The position numbers and the translations under genes are program-made. From Geomonas azotofigens (GTDB lineage Bacteria; Desulfobacterota; Desulfuromonadia; Geobacterales; Geobacteraceae), in contig NZ_JAHLME010000002.1 of the NCBI RefSeq assembly GCF_018919395.1, forward strand, positions 124,001 to 188,000: a stretch of 64,000 nt of DNA. The letters run 5' to 3'. How positions within the stretch are numbered: position 1 is the stretch's first letter; every line of letters begins with the position of its first letter. Shown piece by piece: positions 42,092 through 56,020 of this stretch. The notes beneath the pieces are model-generated. The model saw nothing but the letters and a program-made list of their open reading frames with translations, searched no databases and was not told the DNA's origin.

Positions 42092-45088
42092 ATGAAATCG
42101 CTCTGTCTTGCCGTCGTCGCGCTGCTATGCCTGGTATCCGTCTCTCATGCCGCGAAATTCGATACCTCGTTCCGGTACTCCACCGTTAGAACCGAGCACT
42201 TCGCCATCCACTACCACCAGGGGCTCGAAGGGGTGGCGCGTAAGGCGGCCGGGATGGCCGAGGAGATCCACGCCAAGCTGACCCGGGAGTTCCAGTGGCA
42301 GCCGGCCGAAAAGACCCAGGTGGTGCTGATCGACGACAGCGACTTCACCAACGGCCTGGCCATCACCGTCCCCTACAACACCATCTATCTCCAGGTGGTC
42401 CCCCCCACCCTCTCCTCGACGCTCGGGGAGTACGACGATTGGCTCAAGATGCTGTTCACCCACGAGTACGCGCACATCGTTTCCGCAGACCCGGCGCGGG
42501 GCTACTCCAAGGTGACCCGCTCCATCTTCGGCAAGCCGCTCCCCTGGATGGACCCGCTCTCCGCCGTGCTGTTCCTGGCGACCGCCCCTCCCAACACCTT
42601 CCTGCCGCGCTGGTGGCACGAAGGGATGGCGACCTGGGCGGAGACCAAGTACACCGGCCAGGGGCGCGGCAAGAGCAGTTACTACGACATGATCTTCCGG
42701 ACCGCCGTCGCCGAGGAGAACCTTCCCACGGTGGACCAGATCAACGGGGACATGCCCAACTGGCCCTCCGGACACCTCCCCTACATCTACGGCTACCGCC
42801 TGCAGCGCTACCTCGCCGAAACTTACGGCGACGACGTCGCCGGCAAGCTCGCCCTGGCCCACGCCGGGCGCTTCCCCTACACCATCACCAGGCCGGCCAA
42901 GACCAACTTCGAGGGGAAGAGCTACCGCGAGGTGTACCAGGACATGATCGCGTCGCTCAAGGGCGAGCAGTCCCGACGCATCGCCGTCCTGTCCAAGCAG
43001 TCCTTCACCCCGCTGACCACCATCTACGACGACGGGGAGAACCTGGTATCGCCGCGCTTCTCGCCCGACGGCAGCCGTATCGCCTTCACCCGGCGCGACC
43101 CGCATGACCACACCTCCGTGGTCGTCACCGACGCCTCCGGCCAGAAAGTGGCGGCGTTTAGGCGCCAGCTGTCCGACGGCAGCCTGAGCTGGTCGCCCGA
43201 CGGCAGGAGCGTCTATTTCACCCAGGCCGAGGTGAACCGGGGCTTCAACCTGTACCAGGATCTCTACGTCTACGACCTCGCCAGTAACCGCAGCACCCGT
43301 CTCACCGACGGGCAGCGCCTTGGGGAGGTCCAGGTTTCGCCCGACGGCAAGCTCTTCGCCGCCGTTGCGAGCAACCGCGGCAGCCAGAACCTGGTGTTGC
43401 TCTCTGCCGATGCCCGGGGAGACAAAGTCGCGCCGCAGGCGCTGACCGCCTACCCCGAGGGACGCGTCTCGGGCCCGCGCTTCTCGCCCGATGGTCGTGC
43501 CATCTGCTACGTCCTCACCGACAACGCCGGGACCAGCAGCCTCAGGATGTACGATCTCGTCGACAAGTCGGACCGTCCCCTTTTCAGCGCAGGGAACACC
43601 ATTGCCTATCCCGCCTGGGCCGCCGACAATTCCGTCATCTATTACGTCTCCGACGAGACCGGCGTGTTCAACGTCTTCGCCTACGATCTGCGCGAGCGGA
43701 AGAGTTACCAGGTGACCCACCTTTTGACCGGCGCGCTGCAGCCCGAGCCCGCTCCCGACGGAAGCCGGCTGCTCGTTGCCAAGTACACCTCCCGTGGTTT
43801 CAAGATCGCCCAACTCCGGATCGACCGCAGTCAGTGGAGTGAACAGCGTGGCCCCGCCCTCCCCCTGACCCGCGCCCTTCCCGCCGCCGCCCCGCAGCTG
43901 GCCAGCGCCTCGCAGTCGGACAGCGCCTCGCAGTCGGCCGCGTCGAAACCGGCCGCAGCCGCCGCTGCCCCTTCGCCTGTTGAGCCTTCCCAGTCCTCCC
44001 AGGCTTCAGCAGTCGACTACACCCCCCTCCCCACCCTCGCCCCACGCTTCTGGCTCCCCCGCCTCTACGCCGACGGCCCTGACGGCGTCGCGGTAGGCGC
44101 CTTCACCGCCGGGGCCGACGTCCTGGGCTACCACAGCTACGCCGTGAGCGCCGCCTACAGCGGCGAGCGCAAGAGGGGGTACTACAGCCTGCTCTACAGC
44201 AACGACGTCTTCTACCCCACCCTGACCCTTCGGGCGCATGCCGAGCCTTTCCTGTACGCGGACCTGTACCAAAACGGCAACGACTACTGGGAGCTGAACC
44301 AGGGCGTCTCGCTTGAGGCCTCCATCCCGATCAACCGGCTCGAGTCCCACTACCGCCTGCTGGCCGGTTACGAAATCGTGGACCAGAAGGCGCTCAGCAC
44401 CCTCCAGCCCAACGGCACCCTCTACGGCGTCCCCGTTTTCCAGGGGCGCCGGGACAACGTCTTCGCCGGCATCGATTTCGACAACGTGCTCAAGTACCCC
44501 TACTCGGTCAGTTCCGAGGAAGGAAGGCGCGTCTCGCTGCTGTATCGCCACTACTCGCGCGACCTCGGCAGCGACATCAACCTCTCCGAGTACAGCGCCA
44601 CCTACCAGGAGTACCTGCGCCTTCCGATCAAGTCGCCCCGGCACCAGGTGATCTACCTGCGCCTGGCCGGCGCCTTCGCAGATGGCGACCTCCAGTACGG
44701 CCAGCAGGCGTTCCAGTTGGGAGGTCCCCCTTCCGACCTGAACAAGTTCCCGCTGCGCGGCTACCCCTTGCGCTCCATGGCGGGGAAATACGTCGCCACC
44801 GGCACCGTCGAGTACCGCGCTCCCATCATGTACCCGCTGCACGGGGTCGGCACCGTCCCGGCCTTCGCGGAGAAACTCCACTGCGCCCTCTTTGCCGACG
44901 CCGGCCAGGTCTGGGACGACCGGAGATCATTTCACGCCGACGAGACCCGGGTGGGCGCCGGGGTGGAGCTGCGCGCCGACCTTACCCTGGGATACTGGGC
45001 CAAGGTGACCCCGGCGCTCGGATTCGCCCACGGCTTCAACAAAGGCGGAGAAGATCAGATATACTTCACGCTGTACCTCGGCCTCTAG
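42092..45088 (+). CDS. Metallopeptidase / TolB-propeller / outer-membrane-barrel fusion protein
   Basis: The 998-aa protein combines three parts. After a signal peptide (1-20) comes a zinc peptidase: H124-E-x-x-H128 in LFTHEYAHIVS and H176-E177 in WWHEGMATWAE. From about 320 to 590 there are PD40/TolB-type propeller blades with repeated SPDG(S/R/K) boxes (FSPDGSRIAF, WSPDGRSVYF, VSPDGKLFAA, FSPDGRAICY). After a Ser/Ala/Pro linker (630-665) the C-terminal 330 residues are alternating strands ending YFTLYLGL, like a BamA/Omp85-type or surface-antigen barrel. It may be an outer-membrane protease or assembly factor. ATG 42092 has AAGGA. Confidence 0.82.
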   Translation: MKSLCLAVVALLCLVSVSHAAKFDTSFRYSTVRTEHFAIHYHQGLEGVARKAAGMAEEIHAKLTREFQWQPAEKTQVVLIDDSDFTNGLAITVPYNTIYLQVVPPTLSSTLGEYDDWLKMLFTHEYAHIVSADPARGYSKVTRSIFGKPLPWMDPLSAVLFLATAPPNTFLPRWWHEGMATWAETKYTGQGRGKSSYYDMIFRTAVAEENLPTVDQINGDMPNWPSGHLPYIYGYRLQRYLAETYGDDVAGKLALAHAGRFPYTITRPAKTNFEGKSYREVYQDMIASLKGEQSRRIAVLSKQSFTPLTTIYDDGENLVSPRFSPDGSRIAFTRRDPHDHTSVVVTDASGQKVAAFRRQLSDGSLSWSPDGRSVYFTQAEVNRGFNLYQDLYVYDLASNRSTRLTDGQRLGEVQVSPDGKLFAAVASNRGSQNLVLLSADARGDKVAPQALTAYPEGRVSGPRFSPDGRAICYVLTDNAGTSSLRMYDLVDKSDRPLFSAGNTIAYPAWAADNSVIYYVSDETGVFNVFAYDLRERKSYQVTHLLTGALQPEPAPDGSRLLVAKYTSRGFKIAQLRIDRSQWSEQRGPALPLTRALPAAAPQLASASQSDSASQSAASKPAAAAAAPSPVEPSQSSQASAVDYTPLPTLAPRFWLPRLYADGPDGVAVGAFTAGADVLGYHSYAVSAAYSGERKRGYYSLLYSNDVFYPTLTLRAHAEPFLYADLYQNGNDYWELNQGVSLEASIPINRLESHYRLLAGYEIVDQKALSTLQPNGTLYGVPVFQGRRDNVFAGIDFDNVLKYPYSVSSEEGRRVSLLYRHYSRDLGSDINLSEYSATYQEYLRLPIKSPRHQVIYLRLAGAFADGDLQYGQQAFQLGGPPSDLNKFPLRGYPLRSMAGKYVATGTVEYRAPIMYPLHGVGTVPAFAEKLHCALFADAGQVWDDRRSFHADETRVGAGVELRADLTLGYWAKVTPALGFAHGFNKGGEDQIYFTLYLGL

Positions 45089-45146
45089 AGGGGCTTCGCC
45101 CGTCGAGTCCGGGGACGCCATAGCGCCAATACGGGAGGACAGGCTT

Positions 45147-45749
45147 ATGAGGATCATAGTGGTGGGAGCGACGGGGACCATCGGCAAGGCGGTGGCGAAG
45201 CTTCTGGCGACCGAACACGAAGTGATCAAGGTCGCATCCAAAAGCGGCGATCATCTGGTCGACATGTCCAGGAAGGATTCCATAGAGAACATGTTCCGGG
45301 AGGTGGGGCCGTTCGACGCCCTGGCTTGCGCGGCCGGGGTCGCCCGCTTCGGTCCCCTGCAGGAACTATCCGACGAAGACTTCCAGACCGGCCTCTCGGG
45401 GAAACTGATGGGGCAGGTGAACCTGGTTCGCATCGGGATGAATTACATCAACGACAACGGCTCCTTCACCCTCACCAGCGGGGTGTTGAGCCACCAGCCC
45501 ATGCCCGGGAGCACCTCGATCAGCATGGTCAACGCAGGGTTGGAAGGTTTCGTGCGGGCCGCGGCGCTCGAGCTGCCGCGCGGCATCAGGATCAACGCGG
45601 TGAGCCCCCCGTGGGTGAAGGAGACCCTGGAGGCGCTGGGGATGGACAGCTCCGGGGGGATGCCTGCGCAGCAGGTGGCCCAGGCCTACTGGGCCAGCAT
45701 TCACGGGACCCGCAGCGGCCTCGTAATCAACGCCAAGGACTTCATGTAA
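45147..45749 (+). CDS. Atypical short-chain dehydrogenase (Lin1944-like)
   Basis: The 200-aa protein starts with an NAD(P)-binding GATGTIG loop (MRIIVVGATGTIGKAVAKLL) and keeps the AAGVARFGPL and TSGVLSHQPMPG blocks. The catalytic Y-x-x-x-K is replaced: the region reads SISMVNAGLEGFVRAAALELP. This pattern is typical of the small Lin1944/YpsC-like SDR subgroup, whose activity is uncertain. It ends with RINAVSPPWVKE. Strong GGGAGGAC ribosome site; a terminator 31 bp after the stop. It is monocistronic or the last gene after the barrel protein (58 bp). Confidence 0.82.
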   Translation: MRIIVVGATGTIGKAVAKLLATEHEVIKVASKSGDHLVDMSRKDSIENMFREVGPFDALACAAGVARFGPLQELSDEDFQTGLSGKLMGQVNLVRIGMNYINDNGSFTLTSGVLSHQPMPGSTSISMVNAGLEGFVRAAALELPRGIRINAVSPPWVKETLEALGMDSSGGMPAQQVAQAYWASIHGTRSGLVINAKDFM

Positions 45750-45780
45750 CTGGGCGTAGGCAAGAGGGGTAACAACAAAG

Positions 45781-45813
45781 ACGGCCGGTCCTGAAAAGGA
45801 TGCGGCCGTTTTT
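45781..45813 (+). terminator. Rho-independent terminator after the SDR gene
   Basis: ACGGCCG (45781-45787) and CGGCCGT (45803-45809) enclose GTCCTGAAAAGGAT, which extends the stem, followed by TTTTT (45809-45813). The convergent periplasmic gene begins its 3' end at 45836. Confidence 0.85.
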
Positions 45814-45835
45814 CATTCGCCTGTCCCGGGCCTCG

Positions 45836-46360
45836 CTACGAGGCCGGCTTCTCTTCCGGTTTGGGCTTGTTTTTCTCGTGCAGGTAGCGGTGCAGATCCT
45901 CCAGGGTGGTCGCCTTCCCCAATGCTGAGAGCATCTCCTGCTGATCGATGATGTTCAACTTCTTCACCAGGGCAGCCTCGATACTCCCTCCGACGTGAAT
46001 GGTGCTGTCGACCGCCTGCGGCGGTTTTTCACCCCGGTCCCCGACGATGTAGAAGAACTTCAGGTAGGGGTTGAACCGCATCGCCTCGGGGAGCACCGCG
46101 CGCAGCATCTCGAGCGGCACGTTCTTGCCGATCCAAACGGCGCAGTTGTTCTGCGGGTCGGTCACCCACATGTTCTTGGTCGGGACCACCGCGGTGTACC
46201 CCTTCCCTTTCAGGGTCGCCGCAAAATCGGCGCTCTTCCCCACGTCGGCTATTTCGACCGAGTAGCCATCCGGACCCGCAGCCCTGGCCGGGCCGGAAAC
46301 AGCGATGCAGAGGCTTGCCAACAGCAGGTACGACAACAGACGTGTAACGAAGTGATGCAT
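45836..46360 (-). CDS. Periplasmic protein of unknown function
   Basis: The 174-aa product has a Sec signal (MHHFVTRLLSYLLLASLCIAVSGPARA) with cleavage near residue 27, then a compact alpha/beta domain (GYSVEIADVGKSADFAATLKGKGYTAVVPTKN..) and an acidic/basic C-terminal tail (EKNKPKPEEKPAS). There is a single cysteine in the mature part (NNCAVWIGKNVP). The family is not recognised. The start at 46360 with GGGGG upstream is preferred to one 27 codons earlier. It is the downstream neighbour of the cytochrome gene on the same strand (151 bp) and could belong to its function. Confidence 0.7.
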   Translation of the reverse strand: MHHFVTRLLSYLLLASLCIAVSGPARAAGPDGYSVEIADVGKSADFAATLKGKGYTAVVPTKNMWVTDPQNNCAVWIGKNVPLEMLRAVLPEAMRFNPYLKFFYIVGDRGEKPPQAVDSTIHVGGSIEAALVKKLNIIDQQEMLSALGKATTLEDLHRYLHEKNKPKPEEKPAS

Positions 46361-46511
46361 CGTGAGCCCCCTTATGGAAAAACTGGGATCGCAGCCCCCT
46401 CTCCGGGCACTGCTGGAAGGCGGAGTCGAGTGCCGCCGCAAATGAACAGGTAAAAAGGGAAGCCATGGGAAGGGGCGGCCTTTCGGCCGCCCCGGAAATA
46501 CTGCAAGGATG

Positions 46512-48329
46512 CTACATGACGCCTATTTTCAGGTTACGCTCGGTGGCGCGGGAGAAGTTGTGGCACATGGAGCAGTCGATCATCCTGGAGCCTACGTGGC
46601 CGCTATGGATGGAGGACCACCCTTTGTTGCTTCTCAGCGCATGGCACTGCACGCAGACCGTGGTTTCGGCAGCCTTGAGGGCGTAGCCGAGGGCCGGAAG
46701 GTTGACGCGGGTGGTCGTGCCGTGGCAATCAGCGCAGGCAAGGACGTTGCCGGTCGCAGGCGGAATCTGGTGGTTCAAGAGCTGCAGTTCGTCGGTGGTG
46801 ACGGTGGTGTAAGGGGTGGTGCTCGGCAGGCCAATGTAGACCAAGCCGTCTTTCACAGCCTGATCGTAGTTGCCGGTGGCGAAGAAGGTGGCGGTGGAAA
46901 TGGGCACGATCTTGCCATTGGCCAGGGCCTGGTTGGCGGTCTTGTACTTGAAGGGGAACAGCTTGGTGCCGACGGGGTCGTTGATAGCGCCGTTCGGACG
47001 GGAGATCTTGTATGCGCTGGTCGCGGTGTCGAGGACGGCAGCGTTGAAGGCGTTGTTGCCCCAGCTGGTGCCGTTCCAGAAGGCGTACTTGGGCAGCAGG
47101 TCGTTGGCCTTGGTCGGCATCGGCTCGTAGCGGCTGAGCGTTGCGTTCCACTCCGCCACCTGCCAGTTGCGGTTGGTCTCGGTGGCCTCGGTGTTGGCGG
47201 TGTCGTTGGCGTTTTTGGCATATTTGGGGAGGTGGCAGGCCTGGCAGGCTACACGACCGACATGGTGGCTGGTGTCATAGGTGGTGTGGCTGGTGGTCAG
47301 GCTGGTTTTGGTCGAGTGGCAAAGGCTGGTGGCGCAGGACATTTCCACGGTGCTGTCCTCGGGGCGCAGGTCGGTGCCACGGCCGGCGACACGGTGGCTG
47401 GTGTAGGTGTGGCAGCCCTGGCACTGGATGTTGCCGCCGTTGCCCATAGCCATGTGGGTGTCGTACAGCACATCGGAGGTGGTGCCGGAGGCAAGGGCAA
47501 TGTCGCCGCGCTTCACGGCGTCGCCGCCGCCCGCCTTGGCGTGGCAACCGAGGCAGTTTTTGCGGGTCGGCTTGCCGGCCTTCTGCACTACGAGGTTCAT
47601 GTCGAGGCCGGCAGCCGGCTCGAAGAGGCCGGTGGTGGCGTTACGCACGCGGCTGTAGGGAGCGTTGGTGGCATCGGCGTGGCACATGAGGCAGTCGATG
47701 GAAGCGAGTTGGGCAGTGGTCGGGTTGCTGGTCGCCACCGGCTTGGCGCCGGTACCGGCGTGGCAGGCGCCGCAGGGGCCCCAGTTGCCCTGGATGTTGA
47801 TGCAGTAGGCGTTCAGCGCGGAGGAACCGTCAACGGCGTCCATCTTGCCCTGGGTGGCCGGGCCGGTGGTCATCTCGGCCGCGGAGCCTTTCCACTGATA
47901 GTGTACGCTCTGGTACATGGCCTGCGCCTGGCTGGAGTGACAGGAGCTGCACATGCTGTAGCCGCTCCAGGTCAGGGTAGCGTGGGTGGTGGTGGCAACG
48001 GTGATGGTGTAGACCTGGGTCTTCACGGTCTCGGTGTTGCCGGCGGTGTCCTTGGAGAAATACTTCAAGGTCGTGGTAGCGGTGAAGTTCAGCGGTGCAC
48101 TGTAGATGGGTGAAGCGGTGGTCGGGGTGGTGCCGTTGGTGGTGTAGTAGGTGGTGCCAGCCTCGTTGCGGGTCAGCGTGACGGCAACGGAACCGCTGTA
48201 GGTCCCGCCCAGGGGCGACGCTGTTGTAACCGGCGGCGTCGTGTCAGCCGGTTTACCGGCGAAAGCCGCCGGTACGGCCATCACCAAAACCAATGCGATA
48301 CAGGTGAGTGCAGCGAATAGTTTTCTCAT
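46512..48329 (-). CDS. Secreted deca-heme c-type cytochrome with N-terminal chitobiase-like domain
   Basis: The 605-aa protein has a signal peptide (RKLFAALTCIALVLVMAVPAAFA), then an Ig/FN3-like domain (TTPPVTTASPLGGTYSGSVAV...YYTTNGTTPTT) of the CHB_HEX_C type. Nine CxxCH heme sites (CSSCH, CGACH, CLMCH, CLGCH, CQGCH, CQACH, CADCH, CVQCH, CSMCH) and one CX4CH (CATSLCH) follow, so ten hemes are expected. Such cytochromes carry electrons in periplasm or at the cell surface in Geobacteraceae. AAGGAGGT ribosome site. A long leader with a hairpin precedes it. Confidence 0.92.
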   Translation of the reverse strand: MRKLFAALTCIALVLVMAVPAAFAGKPADTTPPVTTASPLGGTYSGSVAVTLTRNEAGTTYYTTNGTTPTTASPIYSAPLNFTATTTLKYFSKDTAGNTETVKTQVYTITVATTTHATLTWSGYSMCSSCHSSQAQAMYQSVHYQWKGSAAEMTTGPATQGKMDAVDGSSALNAYCINIQGNWGPCGACHAGTGAKPVATSNPTTAQLASIDCLMCHADATNAPYSRVRNATTGLFEPAAGLDMNLVVQKAGKPTRKNCLGCHAKAGGGDAVKRGDIALASGTTSDVLYDTHMAMGNGGNIQCQGCHTYTSHRVAGRGTDLRPEDSTVEMSCATSLCHSTKTSLTTSHTTYDTSHHVGRVACQACHLPKYAKNANDTANTEATETNRNWQVAEWNATLSRYEPMPTKANDLLPKYAFWNGTSWGNNAFNAAVLDTATSAYKISRPNGAINDPVGTKLFPFKYKTANQALANGKIVPISTATFFATGNYDQAVKDGLVYIGLPSTTPYTTVTTDELQLLNHQIPPATGNVLACADCHGTTTRVNLPALGYALKAAETTVCVQCHALRSNKGWSSIHSGHVGSRMIDCSMCHNFSRATERNLKIGVM

Positions 48330-48758
48330 CTTTGTACTACCTCCTTTTGGGTGATGCTGAGGGATTTATCCCACCCATTGGGGTAAACCACTCAGCTTTC
48401 AAAACGGTATGAAGTCGTCGACGCCAGGGCCCGGCAGATTTTTGTAACACTAAATTGCATAGATATCAGTGCTTTACCTGTCTCGCCGCTGCCTTTGCAA
48501 TTGGGAGTTTCACCCATCCAATGAGCAGTTAACCCCAATGAGAGCATCATCCGTTCCACTCAAAAATCGCATTATTCGCATACAAAACAAAAAATCCACC
48601 CCCGGTCGTGAGGATGGATTTAGCAAAAACAACTCAATGTCACACTGTTAGCCGGGCAAACTACAGCAGATCACCCGGCCATATTTCCGCACAATTCATG
48701 CGAAAATAAATAAGAATAGATTATTCTAATGTCAGCAACGCTTATCGCGGTGGGGCAT
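48330..48758. other. Leader/promoter region of the cytochrome gene
   Basis: This 429-bp region separates the kinase gene (3' end) from the cytochrome (5' end). It is relatively AT-rich, holds a hairpin next to the cytochrome (48356-48396) and a small AAATCCA/TGGATTT repeat (48592-48621). The promoter of the cytochrome gene must lie here on the minus strand. The short open frame at 48469-48651 has no ribosome site or protein-like composition and is not called. Confidence 0.6.
48356..48396 (-). promoter_or_regulatory. Hairpin in the cytochrome 5' leader
   Basis: In the minus-strand leader, GCTGAG and CTCAGC (ends at 48396 and 48356) enclose GGTTTACCC-CAAT-GGG and TAAATCC segments that can extend the stem. 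The hairpin ends about 20 nt before the ATG and close to the AAGGAGGT ribosome site. It could regulate translation or mRNA stability. It does not match the GEMM riboswitch core. Confidence 0.5.
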
Positions 48759-50747
48759 TTAACGCTCCAGCACCTCCCTCACCCTGCGCAGCAGTTCCAT
48801 CGGCTGCACCGGCTTCATGATCAGCTCGACCCCCTCTTCCATGCCGCGGCTCTGGATGAAGTCGGCGGTGTACCCCGAGGTGAACAGGACCTTCGCCTCA
48901 GGTTGGATCTTCTTGATTTCCGCGTAGGCCTCGATGCCGTTCTTCCTAGGCATGATGATATCCATCAGCACCAGTTCGATCCCCTCCTGCTGCGCCGCGA
49001 AGCGGTGGATGACCTCCTCGCCGTCCTGCGCCAGAATCACCTGGTAGCCGTGCCTGGTCAGCACCATGTCCACCAGGCTGCGCACGTTGGGATCGTCCTC
49101 GGCGACCAGGATGGTCTCGGTGCCGTTGCGGGGCGAAGGCTGCGGGGCGAGCACCGATTGCAGCGCCGCCCCACCCTCCACCAGGGGGATCTCGATGGTG
49201 AACACGGTCCCCTCGCCCGGCTTGCTGCTGACCTTGATGTTCCCCTTGTGCTGCTGCACGATGCCGTACACGATGGCCATGCCCAGGCCGGTCCCCTTCC
49301 CAACCTCCTTGGTCGTGAAGAAGGGCTCGAAGATCCTCCGGCTGGTTTCGTCGTCCATCCCCTCGCCGCTGTCGGCCACGATGATGACCGCGTGCGGTCC
49401 GGCCGGGTCGCCGTAGCCGCGACCGTTGCCGTCGCGCAGCCCGGTGGCTATGGTGAAGACCCCGCCGCCGGGCATGGCGTCGCGCGCGTTCGCCGCCAGG
49501 TTGATCAGCACCTGCTCGATCTGGGCGAGATCGACCTGCACGGGCAGCGGCTCGGGCAGGATCTCCGTCCTCAGCTGTATGTCCTCCCCGATCACGCGCC
49601 CCAGGAACTGTTCGACCCGGAGCACGATCTCGCCCAGGTCGCAGCGTTGTGGCGCGATGGCCTGCTTGCGGCTGAAGGCGAGCAGCCCGCGGGTCAATTG
49701 CGCGGCGCGCTCGGCCGCCGCCGCGATCTGGTCGGCCAGGCCGTAGTTGGCGCTGTCGGCGGGGAGGTCCATCTTGAGGATATTGGCGTAGCCGGCGATG
49801 ACGGTGAGGACGTTGTTGAAATCGTGGGCGACCCCGCCGGCCAGCTGGCCAATCGCCTCCATCTTCTGGGCCTGGCGCAGCTGCTCCTCCATCAGCTGCC
49901 GCTCGGTCACGTCGGTTATCACCCCCGACATCCGCAGCGGATCCCCGGCGTCGTCCCACTCCGCCTGCCCGCGACAGCGTACCCTGAGGTACTCCCCCCC
50001 CCGGGTCCTCAGCCTCAGTTCCAGGTCGAAGGGCGACTGCCCCAGGAAGTGCGCGCACAGGGAGTCCTGGGCCGGGGCAAGGTCGTCGGGGTGCAGCCGG
50101 GTGAAGAAGGTCTCCGGGCGGTTTTCCAGCTCGTCGTCCGCGTACCCGAGCAGTTCCTTCCAGCGCGGGGAGTAGTAGTAGTCGTTGCTGACCAGGTCCC
50201 AGTCCCAAAGCCCGTCGCTGGTGCCGCGCACGGCGCGCGAATAACGTGCCTCGCTCTGCGCCAGCCGCTCCAGGTTCTCCTTGAGTTCGACGTTCGCCTG
50301 CGAAAGCTGCGCGGTTCGTCTTTGCACCAGCGCCTCGAGTGAGTCGCGCTCCTGGCGCAGGGCGTCCTCTGAGCGCTTGATCCTGACCATCGCCCTGATC
50401 TGGGCCACCAGTTCCGCCTCGTCGAAGGGCTTTGAGAGGAAGGCGTCGGCGCCGCACTCGAGACCCTGGACCCGGCAGGCGGAGTCGCTTCTGTGGGCGG
50501 TGACCAGGATGATCGGAATGTGCTGGGTGGCAGCGGATCCCTTCAGGCGCCGCGCGGCCTCGAAGCCGTCCATGCCCGGCATCTGGATGTCGAGCAGGAT
50601 CGCGTCCGGCGCCTCCATGCCGGCCCGGCGAATGCCGTCCTGCGCCGACTGCGACGTGATCAGCTGCGCCTCGGGCAGGAAGGCCTTCAGCAGCGCGCTC
50701 AGGGTGAGAAGGTTGTCCTGGTTGTCGTCGATGGCGAGAAGCTTCAT
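48759..50747 (-). CDS. REC-PAS-histidine kinase-REC hybrid sensor
   Basis: The 662-aa soluble kinase has an N-terminal receiver (D53 in [11 protein letters not shown]), a linker coiled coil, a PAS domain (about 165-285; [24 protein letters not shown]), a NtrB-type kinase with H308 in [12 protein letters not shown] boxes [25 protein letters not shown], and a C-terminal receiver (D596 in LVLMDIIMP). Input via the N-terminal receiver means another kinase, likely the one just upstream, drives it. Start at 50747 ([10 protein letters not shown]); the ribosome site is weak. It lies 39 bp downstream of the four-receiver kinase gene. Confidence 0.9.
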   Translation of the reverse strand: MKLLAIDDNQDNLLTLSALLKAFLPEAQLITSQSAQDGIRRAGMEAPDAILLDIQMPGMDGFEAARRLKGSAATQHIPIILVTAHRSDSACRVQGLECGADAFLSKPFDEAELVAQIRAMVRIKRSEDALRQERDSLEALVQRRTAQLSQANVELKENLERLAQSEARYSRAVRGTSDGLWDWDLVSNDYYYSPRWKELLGYADDELENRPETFFTRLHPDDLAPAQDSLCAHFLGQSPFDLELRLRTRGGEYLRVRCRGQAEWDDAGDPLRMSGVITDVTERQLMEEQLRQAQKMEAIGQLAGGVAHDFNNVLTVIAGYANILKMDLPADSANYGLADQIAAAAERAAQLTRGLLAFSRKQAIAPQRCDLGEIVLRVEQFLGRVIGEDIQLRTEILPEPLPVQVDLAQIEQVLINLAANARDAMPGGGVFTIATGLRDGNGRGYGDPAGPHAVIIVADSGEGMDDETSRRIFEPFFTTKEVGKGTGLGMAIVYGIVQQHKGNIKVSSKPGEGTVFTIEIPLVEGGAALQSVLAPQPSPRNGTETILVAEDDPNVRSLVDMVLTRHGYQVILAQDGEEVIHRFAAQQEGIELVLMDIIMPRKNGIEAYAEIKKIQPEAKVLFTSGYTADFIQSRGMEEGVELIMKPVQPMELLRRVREVLER

Positions 50748-50786
50748 GCTCACTTGATCCTTTCGGGATATCCACAACAGCGCATT

Positions 50787-54889
<4,103 letters not shown>

Positions 54890-54893
<4 letters not shown>

Positions 54894-56020
54894 TGAGCAC
54901 CATCCGGTCGTTCAGAATCGCGGTAGTCGAATCGTTGCAGGGCGAGCCTGTCGCCCTCGGCCACGACCTGCCGCATCATTTCAATGTCAAAAGAGTCGCG
55001 CACCGTGGCCCAGGGTGTCGTCTCCGGAATCATGCCAATCCGCTTCAGGAAGGTGAATTTGTTGTAGAGGAGACCGTCCTCGCTCAGCAGCGCGGCGGGG
55101 ATGCGCGGCGCCCCGGGGACGTTGAGAAGGTCGTTGCGGATGATGGTGGTCATCGCCCGCCCGGTGACCTGGTAGGGCGCCCCCTGCAGCCTGCCGGCCG
55201 ATGCCGCGGTCCAGCCGGTGGTCCTTTCCAGCTCTTTGGGCGCGCGCATCCACGCGCAGGCACGGGCGACGGCGCCGGCGATTTCGCGGGCCTGGGCCGG
55301 GTGGCTGCGCACGAAGTCCCGGCGCAGGCAGAGAAAGCCGTAGCTGACCCCTTTGTGCACCAGGTGGAATTCAGGGTGGGCCGCGAAGGCCAGGGTCGGC
55401 GTGGGCTCCCAGGCGCTGAAGGCGTCGATTTTCCCCTCCGCCAGCGCCTGGGACATCTCGCTTACCTCCATCGGAACCAGCTCGATGTCTTTTTCAGTCA
55501 GCCCCTCGTTTTGCAGCGCGGTCAAAAGGGTGAAGTGGGCGGCCGAACCGAGGCCGGTCGCCACCCGCTTGCCCTTGAGGCCGCGCGCTAACATCGCCTT
55601 TCTCGAAACGATGCTTGCCGCACCCTGCTTCAGGAGCGCGACACTGACATAGTTGCCGGTGGCCGCGGCGGTCAGGGCGGGCATGTCGGCGAAAATGCCA
55701 CCCTGGAGTTGCCCCGAGGTGAGGTACTCCGAGATGTCCTTACCCTTGAAGAAGGGGTGCACCCGCACCGAAAAACCGTCGGCGGCCAGTTGGGAGGCGA
55801 GGACGGCGTCGCGGGAGATCAGTTCCGCCACGGCCCCCTCGGGGAGGGTCAAGGGCTGCGACCCAAGGTCGATGACCTGGTCGCCGCCGAAGGCATAGCC
55901 GGCGTACCTCTGCGCCGTTTTCTGCACGGTCCGGGCCTCGTCACTCTTCTTGCCGGAACAGCCGCACAGGAACGTGAGGAACAGAAGGGTTGCCGCCAGG
56001 CATCTCACCAGGGTGCGCAT
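54890..56020 (-). CDS. Periplasmic substrate-binding lipoprotein (NMT1/SsuA-like)
   Basis: The 376-aa protein has a lipoprotein signal (RTLVRCLAATLLFLTFLCGC, lipidated C21) and a type II periplasmic binding fold of the NMT1/SsuA/TauA family: LISRDAVLASQLAADGF, GGIFADMPALTAA, then GKRVATGLGSAAHFTLLTALQNEGL and FSAWEPTPTLA. No ABC permease or ATPase gene is nearby; the gene overlaps cheR by 1 bp (TGATG) and the giant kinase by 4 bp. It is thus likely a ligand sensor for that kinase rather than a transport protein. The ligand is unknown. Confidence 0.87.

Noticed and set aside
46509-48113. Long plus-strand open frame opposite the cytochrome gene
   Set aside because: It is glycine/valine/alanine-rich shadow of the cytochrome codons with no ribosome site; the opposite strand has signal peptide and ten heme motifs.
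48330-48470. GEMM-type cyclic dinucleotide riboswitch before the cytochrome
   Set aside because: The conserved core of that riboswitch (ACGCAAAGC-like block and receptor loop) is not seen; only a simple hairpin is present.
48469-48651. 60-codon frame in the spacer before the cytochrome
   Set aside because: No ribosome site, low-GC noncoding composition and no recognisable sequence.
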